Of a DNA stretch of 64,000 nt, positions 36,601 through 44,800 are shown piece by piece. The notes beneath the pieces were generated by a model. The model had not been told where the DNA came from and searched no databases. It saw only the letters and a list, made by a program, of their open reading frames with translations. Both the position numbers and the translations under genes were made by a program. The stretch comes from Mesocentrotus franciscanus. Lineage: Eukaryota; Echinodermata; Echinoidea; Camarodonta; Strongylocentrotidae. How positions within the stretch are numbered: position 1 is the stretch's first letter; every line of letters starts with the position of its first letter. Location: contig CP137671.1 in the NCBI GenBank assembly GCA_037976565.1, positions 16,260,556 to 16,324,555 on the forward strand. The letters are read 5' to 3'.

Positions 36601-38251
36601 GAATGTTTTCATAACTCAACATACATTACATTTCTATTTCATTCTAAAGCCTCATTAAAATCTGCACATTTTTGTTTTGTTTTGTTATGACATGCTTCAA
36701 TTAGACCGAAAGCTTCCATCTCTGATATCGACGGTTGTTCCGCTGAGATTACATCTGGCTCCTCTGACCGCCTCTATAGATAGCTTGAAGTACGTCCTAT
36801 GGGGTAGTGTGTGGAAGGAATGGTTCGGTTCGGCCGGACCGAGATGAATGAGATATGCAACGAGTTTTTTCACTCTTTACGTCTTCATATATCCACTTTG
36901 GCTGCAATATTACACTGAATCTTATTGAAAATTTAAAATAACACGGAAATATCTTCTTTGACTTACGATAGCTTGCTCATTTAGATTTCATCCTAAAGCC
37001 TCATTCAAATCTGCACATTTTTGTTTTGTTTTGTTATGACATGCTTCAATTAGACCGAAAGCTTCCATCTCTGATATCGACGGTTGTTCCGCTGAGATTA
37101 CATCTGGCTCCTCTGACCGCCTCTATAGATAGCTTGAAGTACATCCTATGGGGTAGTGTGTGGAAGGAATGGTTCGGTTCGGCCGGACCGAGATGAATGA
37201 GATATGCAACGAGTTTTTTCACTCTTTACGTCTTCATATATCCACTTTGGCTGCGATATTACACTGAATCTTATTGAAAATTTAAAATAACACGGAAATA
37301 TCTTCTTTGACTTACGATAGCTTGCTCATTTAGATCCTAAATTAATGATTAATCCGAGAAAGTCAAGCTTGTCGTTAACATGATTTGCTGTCAGCCATCT
37401 TGCCTTTCTTGGTTTGACAGTGCTATTTTTTAAAAAAACTCAACATCCACCCCTTGAGCGCTAGGGGAGGGGCCCATCTTCTTTTTTTTAACAAAAAAGG
37501 GTGTTTTTACCCGTTTGTTTTTTTGCCACTGTGACTGTGACTAGTCTAGTGAGTAGTGTGAGTATCAGTACACCATCACTTAAAAAATAAGGGCTTGATA
37601 CTGATATTGTGATGTCATGATATAATTATAAATATAAAATATGATATTTGAATTTGACACCAAAGACAATAGACCTCTAGTAAAAGGCTCTAGATCTAGA
37701 TCTAGACTCGTCTCTAGTCTAGGTCTAGATCTACTATCTAGTCTATACATTCTAGCCTAGACCTAGAGTAGCCTAGACTAGTCTAGGCCTATACTATAGT
37801 ATAGTACTATAGACCTCTAGACCTATTTCATATTAATTTTTATCACCAAGGAGTAAGGCCTAAGGGCTTAAGGCAAAGCCCAGTGTGAAAGTGCATTAGC
37901 GCCAAATTCTTTATGAGTGAGCATTTATACACAATGATCAGCATAACGTTGCCAATGAGTCTATTAGCAAATATGATGTATTCTAGCTACATGCAGTGAC
38001 TGTCATGTCAGTGTCAGTGCAGCGTAGAGCACCGAAGAGAGACCACCGGTAGGCGGTATTCTTGTTTGGTCGTCCTTAGGCTAGGGTCTAGCCCATGCCA
38101 GTGCCAGTGGCAGTGCTAGTGGCATGCATTCATCAGTATCACAATCACATCACGTCCAGTCAATTCGAAGTTAGACCTTGATCTACTAAACTTCTAATAA
38201 CAGCTTAGAATGCTTACTTTCTAATTCGTGAACCGTATCTGCTGATCCCAT
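4244..38251 (-). CDS. TEX11: TEX11 (SPO22/ZIP4 family meiosis protein), complete 30-exon gene
   Basis: Coding exons in transcript order: 38218-38251, 36198-36337, 34414-34498, 33623-33702, 32792-32822, 32317-32366, 30874-31011, 30024-30104, 29056-29141, 27991-28042, 25959-26054, 25415-25499, 24763-24844, 24128-24279, 23450-23529, 21997-22140, 21152-21254, 20595-20719, 15421-15506, 13370-13407, 12053-12148, 11560-11630, 10864-10980, 10039-10120, 8941-9093, 8486-8594, 7859-7982, 6753-6823, 5318-5411, 4244-4315. Splice phases match at every junction and the sum is 2757 bases, giving 918 residues; human TEX11 is about 925-940. Recognisable family segments are LEQCAVMMWNVAV (about residue 59), LRLLANAYLDWD (about 262), WYNYSL (about 433), LLLYEFEALAKLG (about 724), ETLAG-VLAMEPPAH (about 760) and PEMEIVWLMTKAWNTG (about 844). 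The family is all-helical TPR-like repeat (SPO22). Known role: ZMM scaffold linking recombination intermediates to the synaptonemal complex in meiotic prophase nuclei. I infer germline expression here. No frameshift or missing exon was found. Confidence 0.96.
5007..5279. repeat. Tandem duplication of about 135 bases in TEX11 intron 29
   Basis: Two diverged units (5007-5138 and 5147-5279) share ACCACAAGTGCATCCACCTG and GGTATACTCGAAGT. The second unit ends about 40 bases from the donor of exon 29. Confidence 0.75.
5521..5704 (+). mobile_element. tRNA-derived SINE, copy 2, interrupted
   Basis: Matches 1686-1880 almost base for base, then stops exactly at TTAA (5705), where a family B MITE begins. 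A small family B end fragment precedes it at about 5440-5500, indicating nested insertions. Confidence 0.65.
5705..6485. mobile_element. TTAA MITE family B with ~190-bp inverted arms
   Basis: 781 bases bounded by TTAA, with outer ends TTAAAGGGCAAGTCCACTCC and GGAGTGGACTTTTACTTTAA. The arms stay complementary for nearly 200 bases, meeting at GTGACGTCATGTCCTCAC and its reverse complement. The centre (about 5910-6280) is AT-rich. Lies in TEX11 intron 28. Confidence 0.88.
7488..7767. mobile_element. Hairpin MITE family C, copy 1
   Basis: Ends GGGTGTTTCACAAAGACTAA and its reverse complement; arms of about 85 bases are almost perfectly complementary. Three further copies are at 30497, 50308 and 56366. 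Confidence 0.9.
8486..8594 (-). CDS. TEX11: TEX11 exon 26 with GC donor
   Basis: The exon encodes VLAMEPPAHFKQLSKKLL... and matches the family's conserved AMEPPAH segment. It ends AG|GCAAGT, a GC-AG intron donor with otherwise perfect consensus. Using it joins in phase 2 to exon 27 (SKTLHNAIRLCLG) without a frameshift, so it appears to be a real non-canonical splice site rather than decay. Confidence 0.88.
9141..9530. mobile_element. CAGAGATGCC-type MITE, copy 1
   Basis: Starts CAGAGATGCCAACC and ends GGTTGGCATCTCTG. Flanked by AGAATG (left) and TGAATG (right), a likely 6-bp duplication with one change. It shares both ends with the element at 26152-27465. Lies 47 bases from the acceptor of TEX11 exon 25. 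Confidence 0.75.
9640..9840. repeat. Dispersed repeat with GACAGACAGATGGACAAA and GCCTCCGG words
   Basis: Carries TGACCTTTGACCT near its start and ATGCCTCCGGTT near its end. Related sequence occurs at 19840-20095 (GGACGGACGGACAACC, ATGCCTCCGG) and, inverted, at 52240-52510. Confidence 0.55.
11040..11235. repeat. (GA)n-rich tract in TEX11 intron 22
   Basis: Two GA-dinucleotide runs (about 11047-11078 and 11170-11205) within a purine-rich stretch. Confidence 0.85.
12285..12545. repeat. (AGT)n trinucleotide array
   Basis: About 160 bases of near-perfect AGT repeat, followed by AAC/AAT/ATG trinucleotides. It creates spurious open frames of poly-Leu/Thr/Tyr on the minus strand. It lies in TEX11 intron 20. 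Confidence 0.95.
13370..13407 (-). CDS. TEX11: TEX11 exon 20, 38-base microexon
   Basis: This 38-base exon (MEADAVATYVES plus one base at each end) is required to bridge the phase-2 end of exon 19 (...ILTCFR) and the phase-1 start of exon 21 (VLVQLNSITVKEP). Without it the next exon hits a stop. Acceptor CACTTGTAG and donor GTTCGG flank it; the donor is weak, so skipping is possible and would break the frame. Confidence 0.85.
13860..14180 (+). repeat. Dispersed repeat, partner of 57983-58280
   Basis: Shares AATAATCT-CGTGTGCCACATT, AGATTAATCTAT, AAGCCATTGTGTTGCACAAA and GCAGAGAGGCAAAG with the second copy, in the same order. No coding capacity or recognised ends. Lies in TEX11 intron 19. Confidence 0.65.
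14297..14802. mobile_element. TTAA MITE family D, copy 2
   Basis: 506 bases, TTAA on both sides, same length as 3055-3560 with few differences, so the family moved fairly recently. Lies in TEX11 intron 19. Confidence 0.88.
16507..16584 (-). pseudogene. C2H2 zinc-finger fragment 1 captured in transposon
   Basis: The minus strand reads HTEEKPFKCKYCEKIF then NSSGNLTKHM: a classic linker and the C-x2-C-x12-H part of a C2H2 finger. The second His is not in frame, so the finger is incomplete. No upstream start or downstream stop-bounded gene is seen. Confidence 0.75.
16688..16765 (-). pseudogene. C2H2 zinc-finger fragment 2 captured in transposon
   Basis: Near-identical duplicate of the fragment at 16507-16584. 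The second zinc-binding Cys is replaced by Phe (TTT for TGT) and the Met after the first His by Ile, so it is degenerate. Confidence 0.7.
18099..18140 (-). pseudogene. CCHC zinc-knuckle fragment in left composite element
   Basis: Encodes CFGCGEEGHIRREC, a complete C-x2-C-x4-H-x4-C knuckle as found in retroelement Gag and some nucleic-acid-binding proteins. Flanking frames quickly become Glu/Lys/Arg low complexity from the purine tract. Not a gene on its own. Confidence 0.7.
18588..18753. mobile_element. 166-bp foldback element
   Basis: ACAAATAGTGAATGG at one end and CCATTCACTATTTGT at the other; arms with GCAATGG-ACAAGATTTTGCA and GAGACGCTC-ATTCAAC pair along almost the whole length around a small loop near 18675. 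No coding capacity. Confidence 0.85.
20184..20260. mobile_element. Short hairpin element AACCCATTG
   Basis: AACCCATTGACTACTG...AATGGGTTAA; an inverted copy is at 35689-35767, where a family A MITE is inserted at its TTAA end. Confidence 0.55.
20346..20560 (+). mobile_element. tRNA-derived SINE with (AAAC)n tail
   Basis: A-box TAGCTCAGTGG (20359-20369) and B-box-like GGTTCGACACC (about 20391-20401) begin the element, then a body with CCTTTGGTAAGGTATCCTCATT, ending in AAACAAACAAACAAAC. The anticodon arm does not fold properly, so it is a SINE rather than a tRNA gene. Confidence 0.75.
20749..21100. repeat. ~105-bp tandem repeat next to TEX11 exon 18
   Basis: Units start with GTGCACTCATAG or similar at 20749, 20861, 20964 and 21067, and share TTGTGACACGCATTGTAAAG and CACCCTAGCTACGTGTATG. 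The array starts 30 bases upstream of the exon 18 acceptor and fills most of intron 17. Confidence 0.88.
22560..22915. repeat. Tandem pair with TGACCTTTGACCTTGAC motif
   Basis: Two ~180-bp units, each with ATGA(T/C)CTTTGACCTTGACTT, AAGATTGGGGATACTT, ATACTTTCAAAATTATATTA and TTAGGTTAAGTTTTTGATG. The motif resembles direct-repeat nuclear-receptor sites, but it is a widespread repeat type. A GCC-rich run (22918-22943) follows. Confidence 0.65.
24128..24279 (-). CDS. TEX11: TEX11 exon 14, acceptor chosen by frame
   Basis: Two AG acceptors lie close together on the minus strand here. The inner one, after TTATCCCAG, breaks the frame with exon 13. The outer one, after GTTACACAAG, starts the exon at 24279 and restores it, giving ...AKHEKTDLSQTACRRLTSRF. 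The exon codes for the conserved segment ending in NLMEEII and leaves in phase 1. The inner AG is a plausible alternative or decoy site. Confidence 0.88.
24378..24640 (+). mobile_element. SINE 3' fragment followed by (ATC)n
   Basis: Contains GGTAAGAAGAAATTCCTTGAATGC and ATGAGGCTACCCTG, words shared with 47045-47100, 47845-47870 and 53910-53990, followed by a CAT/ATC trinucleotide run (24560-24630). Confidence 0.55.
24929..25180. mobile_element. Hairpin element F interrupted by family E MITE
   Basis: Outer arms GAGCCAGAAGGGCATTAACTC (24929-24949) and its near-exact reverse complement (25160-25180) enclose a 199-bp TTAA-bounded family E element at 24954-25152. An uninterrupted relative of the outer element, about 65 bases long, is at 54527-54592. 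Confidence 0.8.
26152..27465. mobile_element. CAGAGATGCC-type element, 1.3 kb copy
   Basis: Starts CAGGGATGCCAACC, ends AGTTGGCATCTCTG, with exact AATGAC duplications at 26146-26151 and 27466-27471. Inside are repeats of AATCAGTAAT and of GCAAGGGGCAATTT (26515-26620), and a run of ACGTACGTGCGTGCG (27235-27315). No transposase seen. Lies in TEX11 intron 10. Confidence 0.78.
29880..30020 (+). mobile_element. LINE-like 3' UTR against the exon 8 donor
   Basis: AT-rich sequence ending in GATATAAAATCAAATTCAAAT runs to within three bases of the donor of TEX11 exon 8 (30024). It resembles LINE 3' tails elsewhere in the window. Confidence 0.4.
30497..30784. mobile_element. Hairpin MITE family C, copy 2
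   Basis: GGGTGTTTCACAAAGACTAA at the left; right arm degenerate at its end (TAATCTTAATCCCAGG). Ends about 90 bases from the donor of TEX11 exon 7. Confidence 0.88.
31471..31871. mobile_element. TTAA MITE family A, copy 2
   Basis: 401 bases bounded by TTAA; inverted ends TTAAAGGTAAAG and CTTTATCTTTAA. Same family as 35764-36159 and 1-119. Lies in TEX11 intron 6. Confidence 0.85.
34565..34720. repeat. (CT)n-rich tract
   Basis: About 150 bases of CT/CCT/CTAT simple repeat in TEX11 intron 2; gives spurious Ser/Leu-rich frames. Confidence 0.9.
34832..35386. mobile_element. Possible MITE with AGTTGAGTT ends
   Basis: TATAGGGATA-AGTTGAGTT near the left and AACTCAACTATCCCTTTAA at the right suggest inverted ends enclosing about 550 bases. 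The left end is degenerate. Confidence 0.4.
35764..36159. mobile_element. TTAA MITE family A, copy 3
   Basis: 396 bases, TTAA at both borders, inserted at the TTAA end of a short AACCCATTG hairpin (35689-35767). Its right border is 38 bases from the splice donor of TEX11 exon 2. Confidence 0.85.
36636..37335. repeat. 349-bp direct tandem duplication in TEX11 intron 1
   Basis: Unit 1 (36636-36984) and unit 2 (36985-about 37335) differ at only a few positions, e.g. GTACGTCC versus GTACATCC. The unit contains GACCGAAAGCTTCCATCTCTG and a GGTTCGGTTCGGCCGGACCGA palindrome-like run. A diverged relative is at 46200-46340. Confidence 0.92.
37676..37830. repeat. CTAG/AGATCTAGA-rich low-complexity block
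   Basis: Dense, irregular repetition of CTAGA, AGATCTAGA and CTAGTCTAG. Similar blocks are at 38424-38520 and 42030-42210, on both sides of the TEX11 5' end. Confidence 0.75.
38218..38251 (-). CDS. TEX11: TEX11 exon 1, start codon
   Basis: ATG at 38251-38249 opens a short first coding exon encoding MGSADTVHELE plus one base, followed by a consensus GTAAGC donor. The one-base remainder joins exactly to the exon at 36198-36337 to give ...HELESLVDVLCKED. No in-frame alternative start was needed. Intron 1 is about 1.9 kb and holds a 349-bp tandem duplication. Confidence 0.85.
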
Positions 38252-38290
38252 GTTGATGTTAACTACAGTTAGAATCTTTTCACAACAAGA

Positions 38291-38301
38291 GACGTCACGT
38301 G
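38291..38301 (-). promoter_or_regulatory. CRE-like / E-box motif upstream of TEX11
   Basis: About 40-50 bases upstream of the TEX11 ATG the minus strand reads CACGTGACGTC. This overlaps an E-box (CACGTG) with seven of eight positions of a cAMP response element (TGACGTCA). In mammals CREM-type factors drive many testis genes through such sites; a link here is inference. No TATA box was recognised nearby. Confidence 0.35.
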
Positions 38302-41300
38302 AATGGGAAATTTAATGTCCAAATCTTCAAGTTCAACTGCAATCGTCCGATTTACTTGCCGTCGCATCGGCAGCGTATGTAGTAGACCAAAGATATCTCT
38401 TTGAGTAGACGTACGTACGTAGATATATATAGACAGACTAGACTAGACTATAGGCCAGTCTAGTCGACTCGACTAGACTTGTATTAATTTCTAACAACAA
38501 ACTAGTCTCCTACTAGACTGCCTAATCAAGCTTTGTCAATACAGGCAGTTGTTTCTTCTTTTAAAACAAATTTTAAAAACAAAATTGTAATCAATCTGTT
38601 TTAGAAAAAAATTAGTACCGTACTTTCAGTTTAGATATCAGATTAAAAATGTAATACCGAAAGAAAAAATCTGTCAGTGATAATTATTTTACGACAGCCG
38701 ATACAAAGGCAACGTAAGGGTGCAAGTGCAGAACTTTCAGCCAATCAAATCGCACGTTCGATGAAAACACCGCTAGTTGGTTGGCTCCAATGTACGTAAG
38801 AAATGGTAACTTTGCCCTCTGTAGTGTTTAATAGGGTTAGGGTCGCGATTGGGTTCTGGGTTAGGTTTGGGTTAGGATCATGGTTGGGTATAGTGCTGGC
38901 CTGGGTCCAGTACTGACTTCGATCTCGGTTGCAATTATGAGGCAATTAAAACGTTATGTTAGTGATAATGAATAACAAGACAGGTACATGTTGTAACTAA
39001 TTTTAAACCTAACTGTTGTTATCAAGATATTCCATCGAATCATTTCACATAATAATGACAATAATAAATATGCTTGTATAGCAAATATGTCTCCGAGTCT
39101 TTGTAATAGTGACATAAGATATTCCCCTTTCAGGAAGAAAAAAATCCATTGGAATCTAGTCAATGATTTCCATTCAAATATTACTAGAAAGTATGCACCA
39201 AATCACGCCAAATGAGTTTGAAAATTAAATTTTCTTTCAACTTCTGAGGGGGCAACATCCCCCAGACCCCCCTCTCCTGTCCACGCAAACGCGGAACGCG
39301 CCACTTCATGTTTTACTCCACTGTGCCCCCCCACATTTTAAAAAGGATTGACGCCCCTGCGTTTTGGTACTCTGTTTCATCACTTTCGTCAAATATTGAG
39401 TGTCTATCCATTGTAACACTGTGTAAGACAAAACAAAAATGACAACTTGTAAGTCATGCATGGCTGAAATTTGTAAAAATGAAACTGTATAAAATGTTAT
39501 ATAAAGTATAAATAAAATGGATGTAAATGAGTAATAAGTGACCATCTAGATATTGAATATTATGATAACTCTGAAAAAATATCACAATAATATACAAGGT
39601 AACATTCCATTTACCATACCGGTTAGTATGATAACATTCCATTTATCATTAATGAAATATCTACAAAATGCTCAGTCCATCTCATATTAACGATAAAGAA
39701 AAAAACTTCCTCAGTTTACACATCTTTACTTGAAATAGAGAGATAGAGTATGACATATCTCCTGATTAGTGAATCCAAAATTTCAGTAAGTCGAAATGTT
39801 ACAACTCGGCGATAATCATGTTTTATACTTGAAATTTCGGAGTTTGTGGTATAGACAATGTCAACCAGAGTGGCTAGAATACTATGGTTTAACAGCTGCT
39901 GAGCACCATTTTGTAGCAAGCTCAAAACATTCGATCAGAAATAACTTGGAATTTGCGGGCTATACGATTCGAGTTCAAGAATATAGTTTGTCATGTTTAT
40001 AAGCAATCCTTACCATAACACCTGATTAAATTATGTTTTGAACAAACTGAAATAAAACTGAAAGTATATTTAAATATAATCCCTTTACTTACATATTTTA
40101 CTATAGATACTGATCATCATGTAATAGGCCTAGTACTAGTAATAATTGATCTATTCAAAACATTTGAGATTTCTTCTAATCAGTATATTACCGAACATGT
40201 TTGTTTAAAAAAACACAAGCACAGATAGGCCTAATACATCAAATAAAATAATCAAGGCTTCTTTTAATGTGGAACGGCTTTGACCTATGGCGGTGACAAC
40301 TCGAGATATTAATGCTGAGTTGTCATTCAGAGCATGTCTATCCTAATCTACAAATAAAATACAATTGCAAGTACTGATTATGAATTTCAAAATGTTTTCT
40401 GTGTTATCGTTTTAATTTTTCAAATAAAATATACACTTAAAATGTCAGTGCATTACTGTATTATCGACAGCCCAGGGTAAATAAAGGTCCATGAAAAATG
40501 AATCACAAACAATAAGCTATATTCATACAAATAAGTAACTAATTACTAACTAGTAAAAGCTTTAAGTAAAGGCATAAGCTAGAAAAGTAGGCCTAAAATG
40601 TGTAGCTTAAGTAATTGCTAAAAATCCTATTCATAACCTTTCACTTTAAGTATGATAATACCTGTTAGGCTACTTGCCGCGGTTAGCAAGTTCTCAAGTA
40701 CTTACTTACAGCAGCAGCCCCCCCCCCCAAAAAAAGCGTGAAAATCTCAGCAACACAAAGTATATTTCAGAATTATTCATAAATGTCACATTCAGTTATA
40801 CTATTGTTATACTCAAATTAATTGTAGGCTAAATGGGAATATAAGATTTAGAAATATGACTTTAAAGATTTGTTAATATAATGTTGAAACAACCTCATTA
40901 ACCCCACTATTGAATTAACAAAATGTTGGATATACATATGTTGGTTGTTGTTCTAAACAGATACAAACTAAACTGGAAATGCAATAAATTGAGTAGAAAA
41001 AGTGGGGCTAAGTAAAAAATCAAAATGGGTGGTCCCTCTTCTTTTCTGACAAAACATGGGACATGGGGGGACATTTGATATGATGTCCCCTAGGAAAATC
41101 GTGGAGGGGGTCCTGACCCCTGTCCCCCTGATTGACGCCCTTGGTTATCTCATCAACTCAGCTCTCAATTAACAAAGAGGATCATTGTTTTCTATATAGA
41201 GGGATCGCAAGTAGCTACAATTTAAGTAGTGCATGAAGTAGGGCTTTAAAATGCTCTATGCATGTCCTCATAAAATTACATTCTCTATCATGTCCCTGCT

Positions 41301-41845
41301 CTAGCGGTTTATAATGTTTGGTGTTTCACGAAATCGACGTTATTCCAATTTTGTTATTTTGATGAAACTAAATTTCTCTCGCGGCACCCCTAGGCCCTAG
41401 TGATGTCTTGCGGCATAAAAAAAACGCTGGCTTACAGTAAAACCTTTGTATACTCCTCCCCATTCATCGGGTAATTAAAGCCTACAGCATTCACAACACA
41501 CAACGAGTACAAATGGTTGTATATATAGAACGCGCACAACAGGTTGTTGTATACGGAAATTATGTGAAGAACGTGTAGCACGCACCAATCAATTATCTCT
41601 CAGCACACACGCGAATGACAGATGTGCGTTGCGTTGCCGAGGTTATCGGAGCAATGCACCTGTAATATATGCACGTACATGTATACGCCATACCGAACGC
41701 CATACCATATCTCCTATGTACTGTACCGGTATGTAATATTGCAACCACTATATTCAGCACAGGTATATCTACGTTAATTGCGCAGAGAACCGAGATGTCA
41801 TTTGAGATTTCCATGTCATCTGTATTGTTTTAATTATTGAAATGG
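38302..41845. other. Intergenic region between the divergent genes
   Basis: No convincing exon on either strand. Contains degenerate GGGTTAG-type words on the plus strand (38830-38890), a CTAG-rich run, and an inverted partial family E MITE (41143-41249). The last ~150 bases hold the untranslated leader of the plus-strand gene with several short upstream ATG frames. Confidence 0.6.
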
Positions 41846-44800
41846 ATGAGAAAGGATGAACGAAGGAGAATGAGGGAACCAGCAAACAGTCAGCAGGGTA
41901 AGTTTTTTAAGAACAATTGTGCATGATTTATTGCTTAGCTGAACTTCCTGAAGATGAAGTGAACAATTATTGAATACAAGGTAATAGTAGGCCTATTAGT
42001 ATTACAACTTACATTACAAGTGAAACTGAAAGTGAAAGATCTAGATCTAGATCTGTCAAACACAAAGTAACATAACTACTTGAGTAGCTATATATAGTCT
42101 AGCGTGTTTAGAGAAGTAGTAGTAGAGTCTACTATACTATTACTAATACTAGTAGTTCAAAGATGATCCCAAATATAAAGATAGACTAATTAGGCCTAGA
42201 CTCTAGAGTCTATATCGATAGAAAAAGCTTTTATTAATTACCCCCAGAATAACACTAAATTAGTAAATGACGTTCAACCAGCTAAACAATTTCTACTGCC
42301 TGATTGGAGAAATATGCGTGTACTGTAAAAGGTGTAAACTCCACCAAAAACTTGAAGACATAAATGTGGTAATTAATGCCCACAGAAAACCATGAAAATG
42401 GGTCCTATACTTGTGACGTGACTGCATGGCGTCACGAGGTGTCTGGTCAGGTCGCCCCCAGCCGGTCGCCTCCTAGCACGTAGAACTTACCGCATTGAGC
42501 GCTGTACAGTGAGTTTACGCCCGCTAATTGGCCGATACGCTTGAGTGGCTTCGAATTTAAGTGAGAGAGGGCCTACTTAACTTAAGCGCAACTTAAGTTC
42601 AATGGCAAAGTCAATACGTAATATTACGTCACACCACAGAGATTTTGACATGTCGGACTTTAAACAGGTGACGCATTTCACACATAGGTGACGCACACAC
42701 GAAATTGCACACACATAAAATAGAAAAATCAACGAACATTTCAGAATAAATTTCCAGTTTTAACCTTAAATATGACGAAAATGAGAATTTTTCAAACTTA
42801 AGACTTACACCTGTAGTTAAGTAAGACTTGAACTTAAGTCAAATACTTAACTTTTCAAGGACGCTGAAAAAATTGTAACAAATAGAGGGTTTGACTGAAA
42901 TATCATAATTTTGGTATCGGTAAAAACGGAAAATCGCAAGCCATCTCCTCGCACTAATATCTTATAACATAGAGCCTATGGGAGCCAGCGATAGCCAATC
43001 TAAAGGGCCCATGTCGGCGAGGCTAGGCGCCAAATTACGAAAATGAGACCGAGATCGGATGAACGTTCTGCGCATGTGCTGGCTGTAAGCTAAAGTTCTA
43101 CGTGCCTAGCTCCTATACACAGTCGCCTCTTATACGCAGTCGCCTCCTTACGTAGTCGCCCCCAAATTGTGTGGTCGGGTCGCCTCCTCACAAAGTCGCC
43201 CCCTATGTACAAAGGCAGTATGCTAGCGCATCAGTGCACCCAGCTAGCGTCTTTTTTTCCCGTAACCTAGCCATCCTGTTGCTGCATTTGATTGGCTCAA
43301 TAGGAACCTATACGTCATGCACTAGTCATCAATATTCATGATACGCACGCACACAGAATCTGATGCGATAATTTATCAAATATGAGATTTCATACAAAAA
43401 TTACAAGTGCAAAGCTAAGTTTACTTAAAATTAATGACATTGCGACAAAATCGGGAGGCTTACTGTAAACGAATGACTACCCAGGTCGTAACTTGTCCAT
43501 AATCATTGCGACATACTCCAGTTTAGTCCAGAATTTGGCCGATTTAATTTTGATCTCCACCACACCGTACCAACGCAAATATTCATATATTCAAATATTA
43601 ATATGCAGCGTAGGATGGTTAGGTTATGCCGGGGAGCGGCAATTCATCGCGAGCGGTCAGAATTGTCGGTCCTATTTGTCATTACATTTATCTGATTTTA
43701 GACTGATTTATCTTTGTTAACCCTATGGGTTAGGGTTAGGGTTATTTTCAATATTTAGTAATAACATAGTACTGAGATGCCAGGAACTAAAAGTGGCTTG
43801 ACTTTGAACTTGTAAAAGACATCAAATTAAAACAACAAATTAGAGGGCGAAATGATCAAAAAAGTTGGGGCGAGCTGACCAAGAATCCCAAAATCGCCTA
43901 AAAAAATTGGGGGGCGACATGACCACTTGAGGGCGACTTTGTAAGGGGGCGGGCTGACATTGGGCGACCTGACATGGAACCTGTCATGAGGGGGTGTTAC
44001 ACCCACAAATGTAATAACGCCCACAAATGTAATAACGCCCACAAATGTAATAACGCCCACAAATGTAATAACACTTTACCCACAAATGTAATAACACCCA
44101 CAAATGTAATAACACTTTACCCACAAATGTAATAATTTCACCCACAAATGTAATAAATTTGAAGGGATATTTTGTCGAATTTGTTCAAAACTAAAACCCT
44201 GTACTAAAGCATGGGTATAGCGCGCAGTCTTTACTCCAGACCCCGGTTATTTCAAAAATTTAAAAATCTTCAAAACTAAGACCCCATAATCCTTTTCCTG
44301 TGGAATAACATGACAATCGAGCGTAGTCTTTCCTCCAGACCCGGTCATTTCAAAAATAAAAACAATAAAAAACAAAACCAAAAAAATCAAATCTAAGACC
44401 CAACAATCCTCCAAACTAAGACCCTGTAATAAAGCATGGGTTTAGAGCGTTGTCTTTACTCCACACCCGGTTATTTCAAAAATAAAACAAAACAAAACAA
44501 AAACCTTTTAAACTAAGACCCTCCATCTTCCAAATTAAGACCCGGTAATAAAGCATGGGTTTAGAGCGTAGTCTTTACTCCAGACCCGTTTAATTTTTTT
44601 AAATCTTCAAAACTAAGACCCCATCATCTTAGTCATGTGGAATAACATGAGTATTGAACGTAGTCTTTCCTCCAGACCCGGTCATTTCAAAAATAAAAAA
44701 ACAATAAAAACAAAACAAAAATTCAAATCTAAGACCCAACAATCCTCCAAACTAAGACCCGTAATAAAGCATGGGTTTAGAGCGTTGTCTTTACTCATCA

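Noticed and set aside
43718..43745. Telomere-like TTAGGG run
   Set aside because: Only about three units, with a few degenerate ones at 38820-38890; too short to call a telomeric site.
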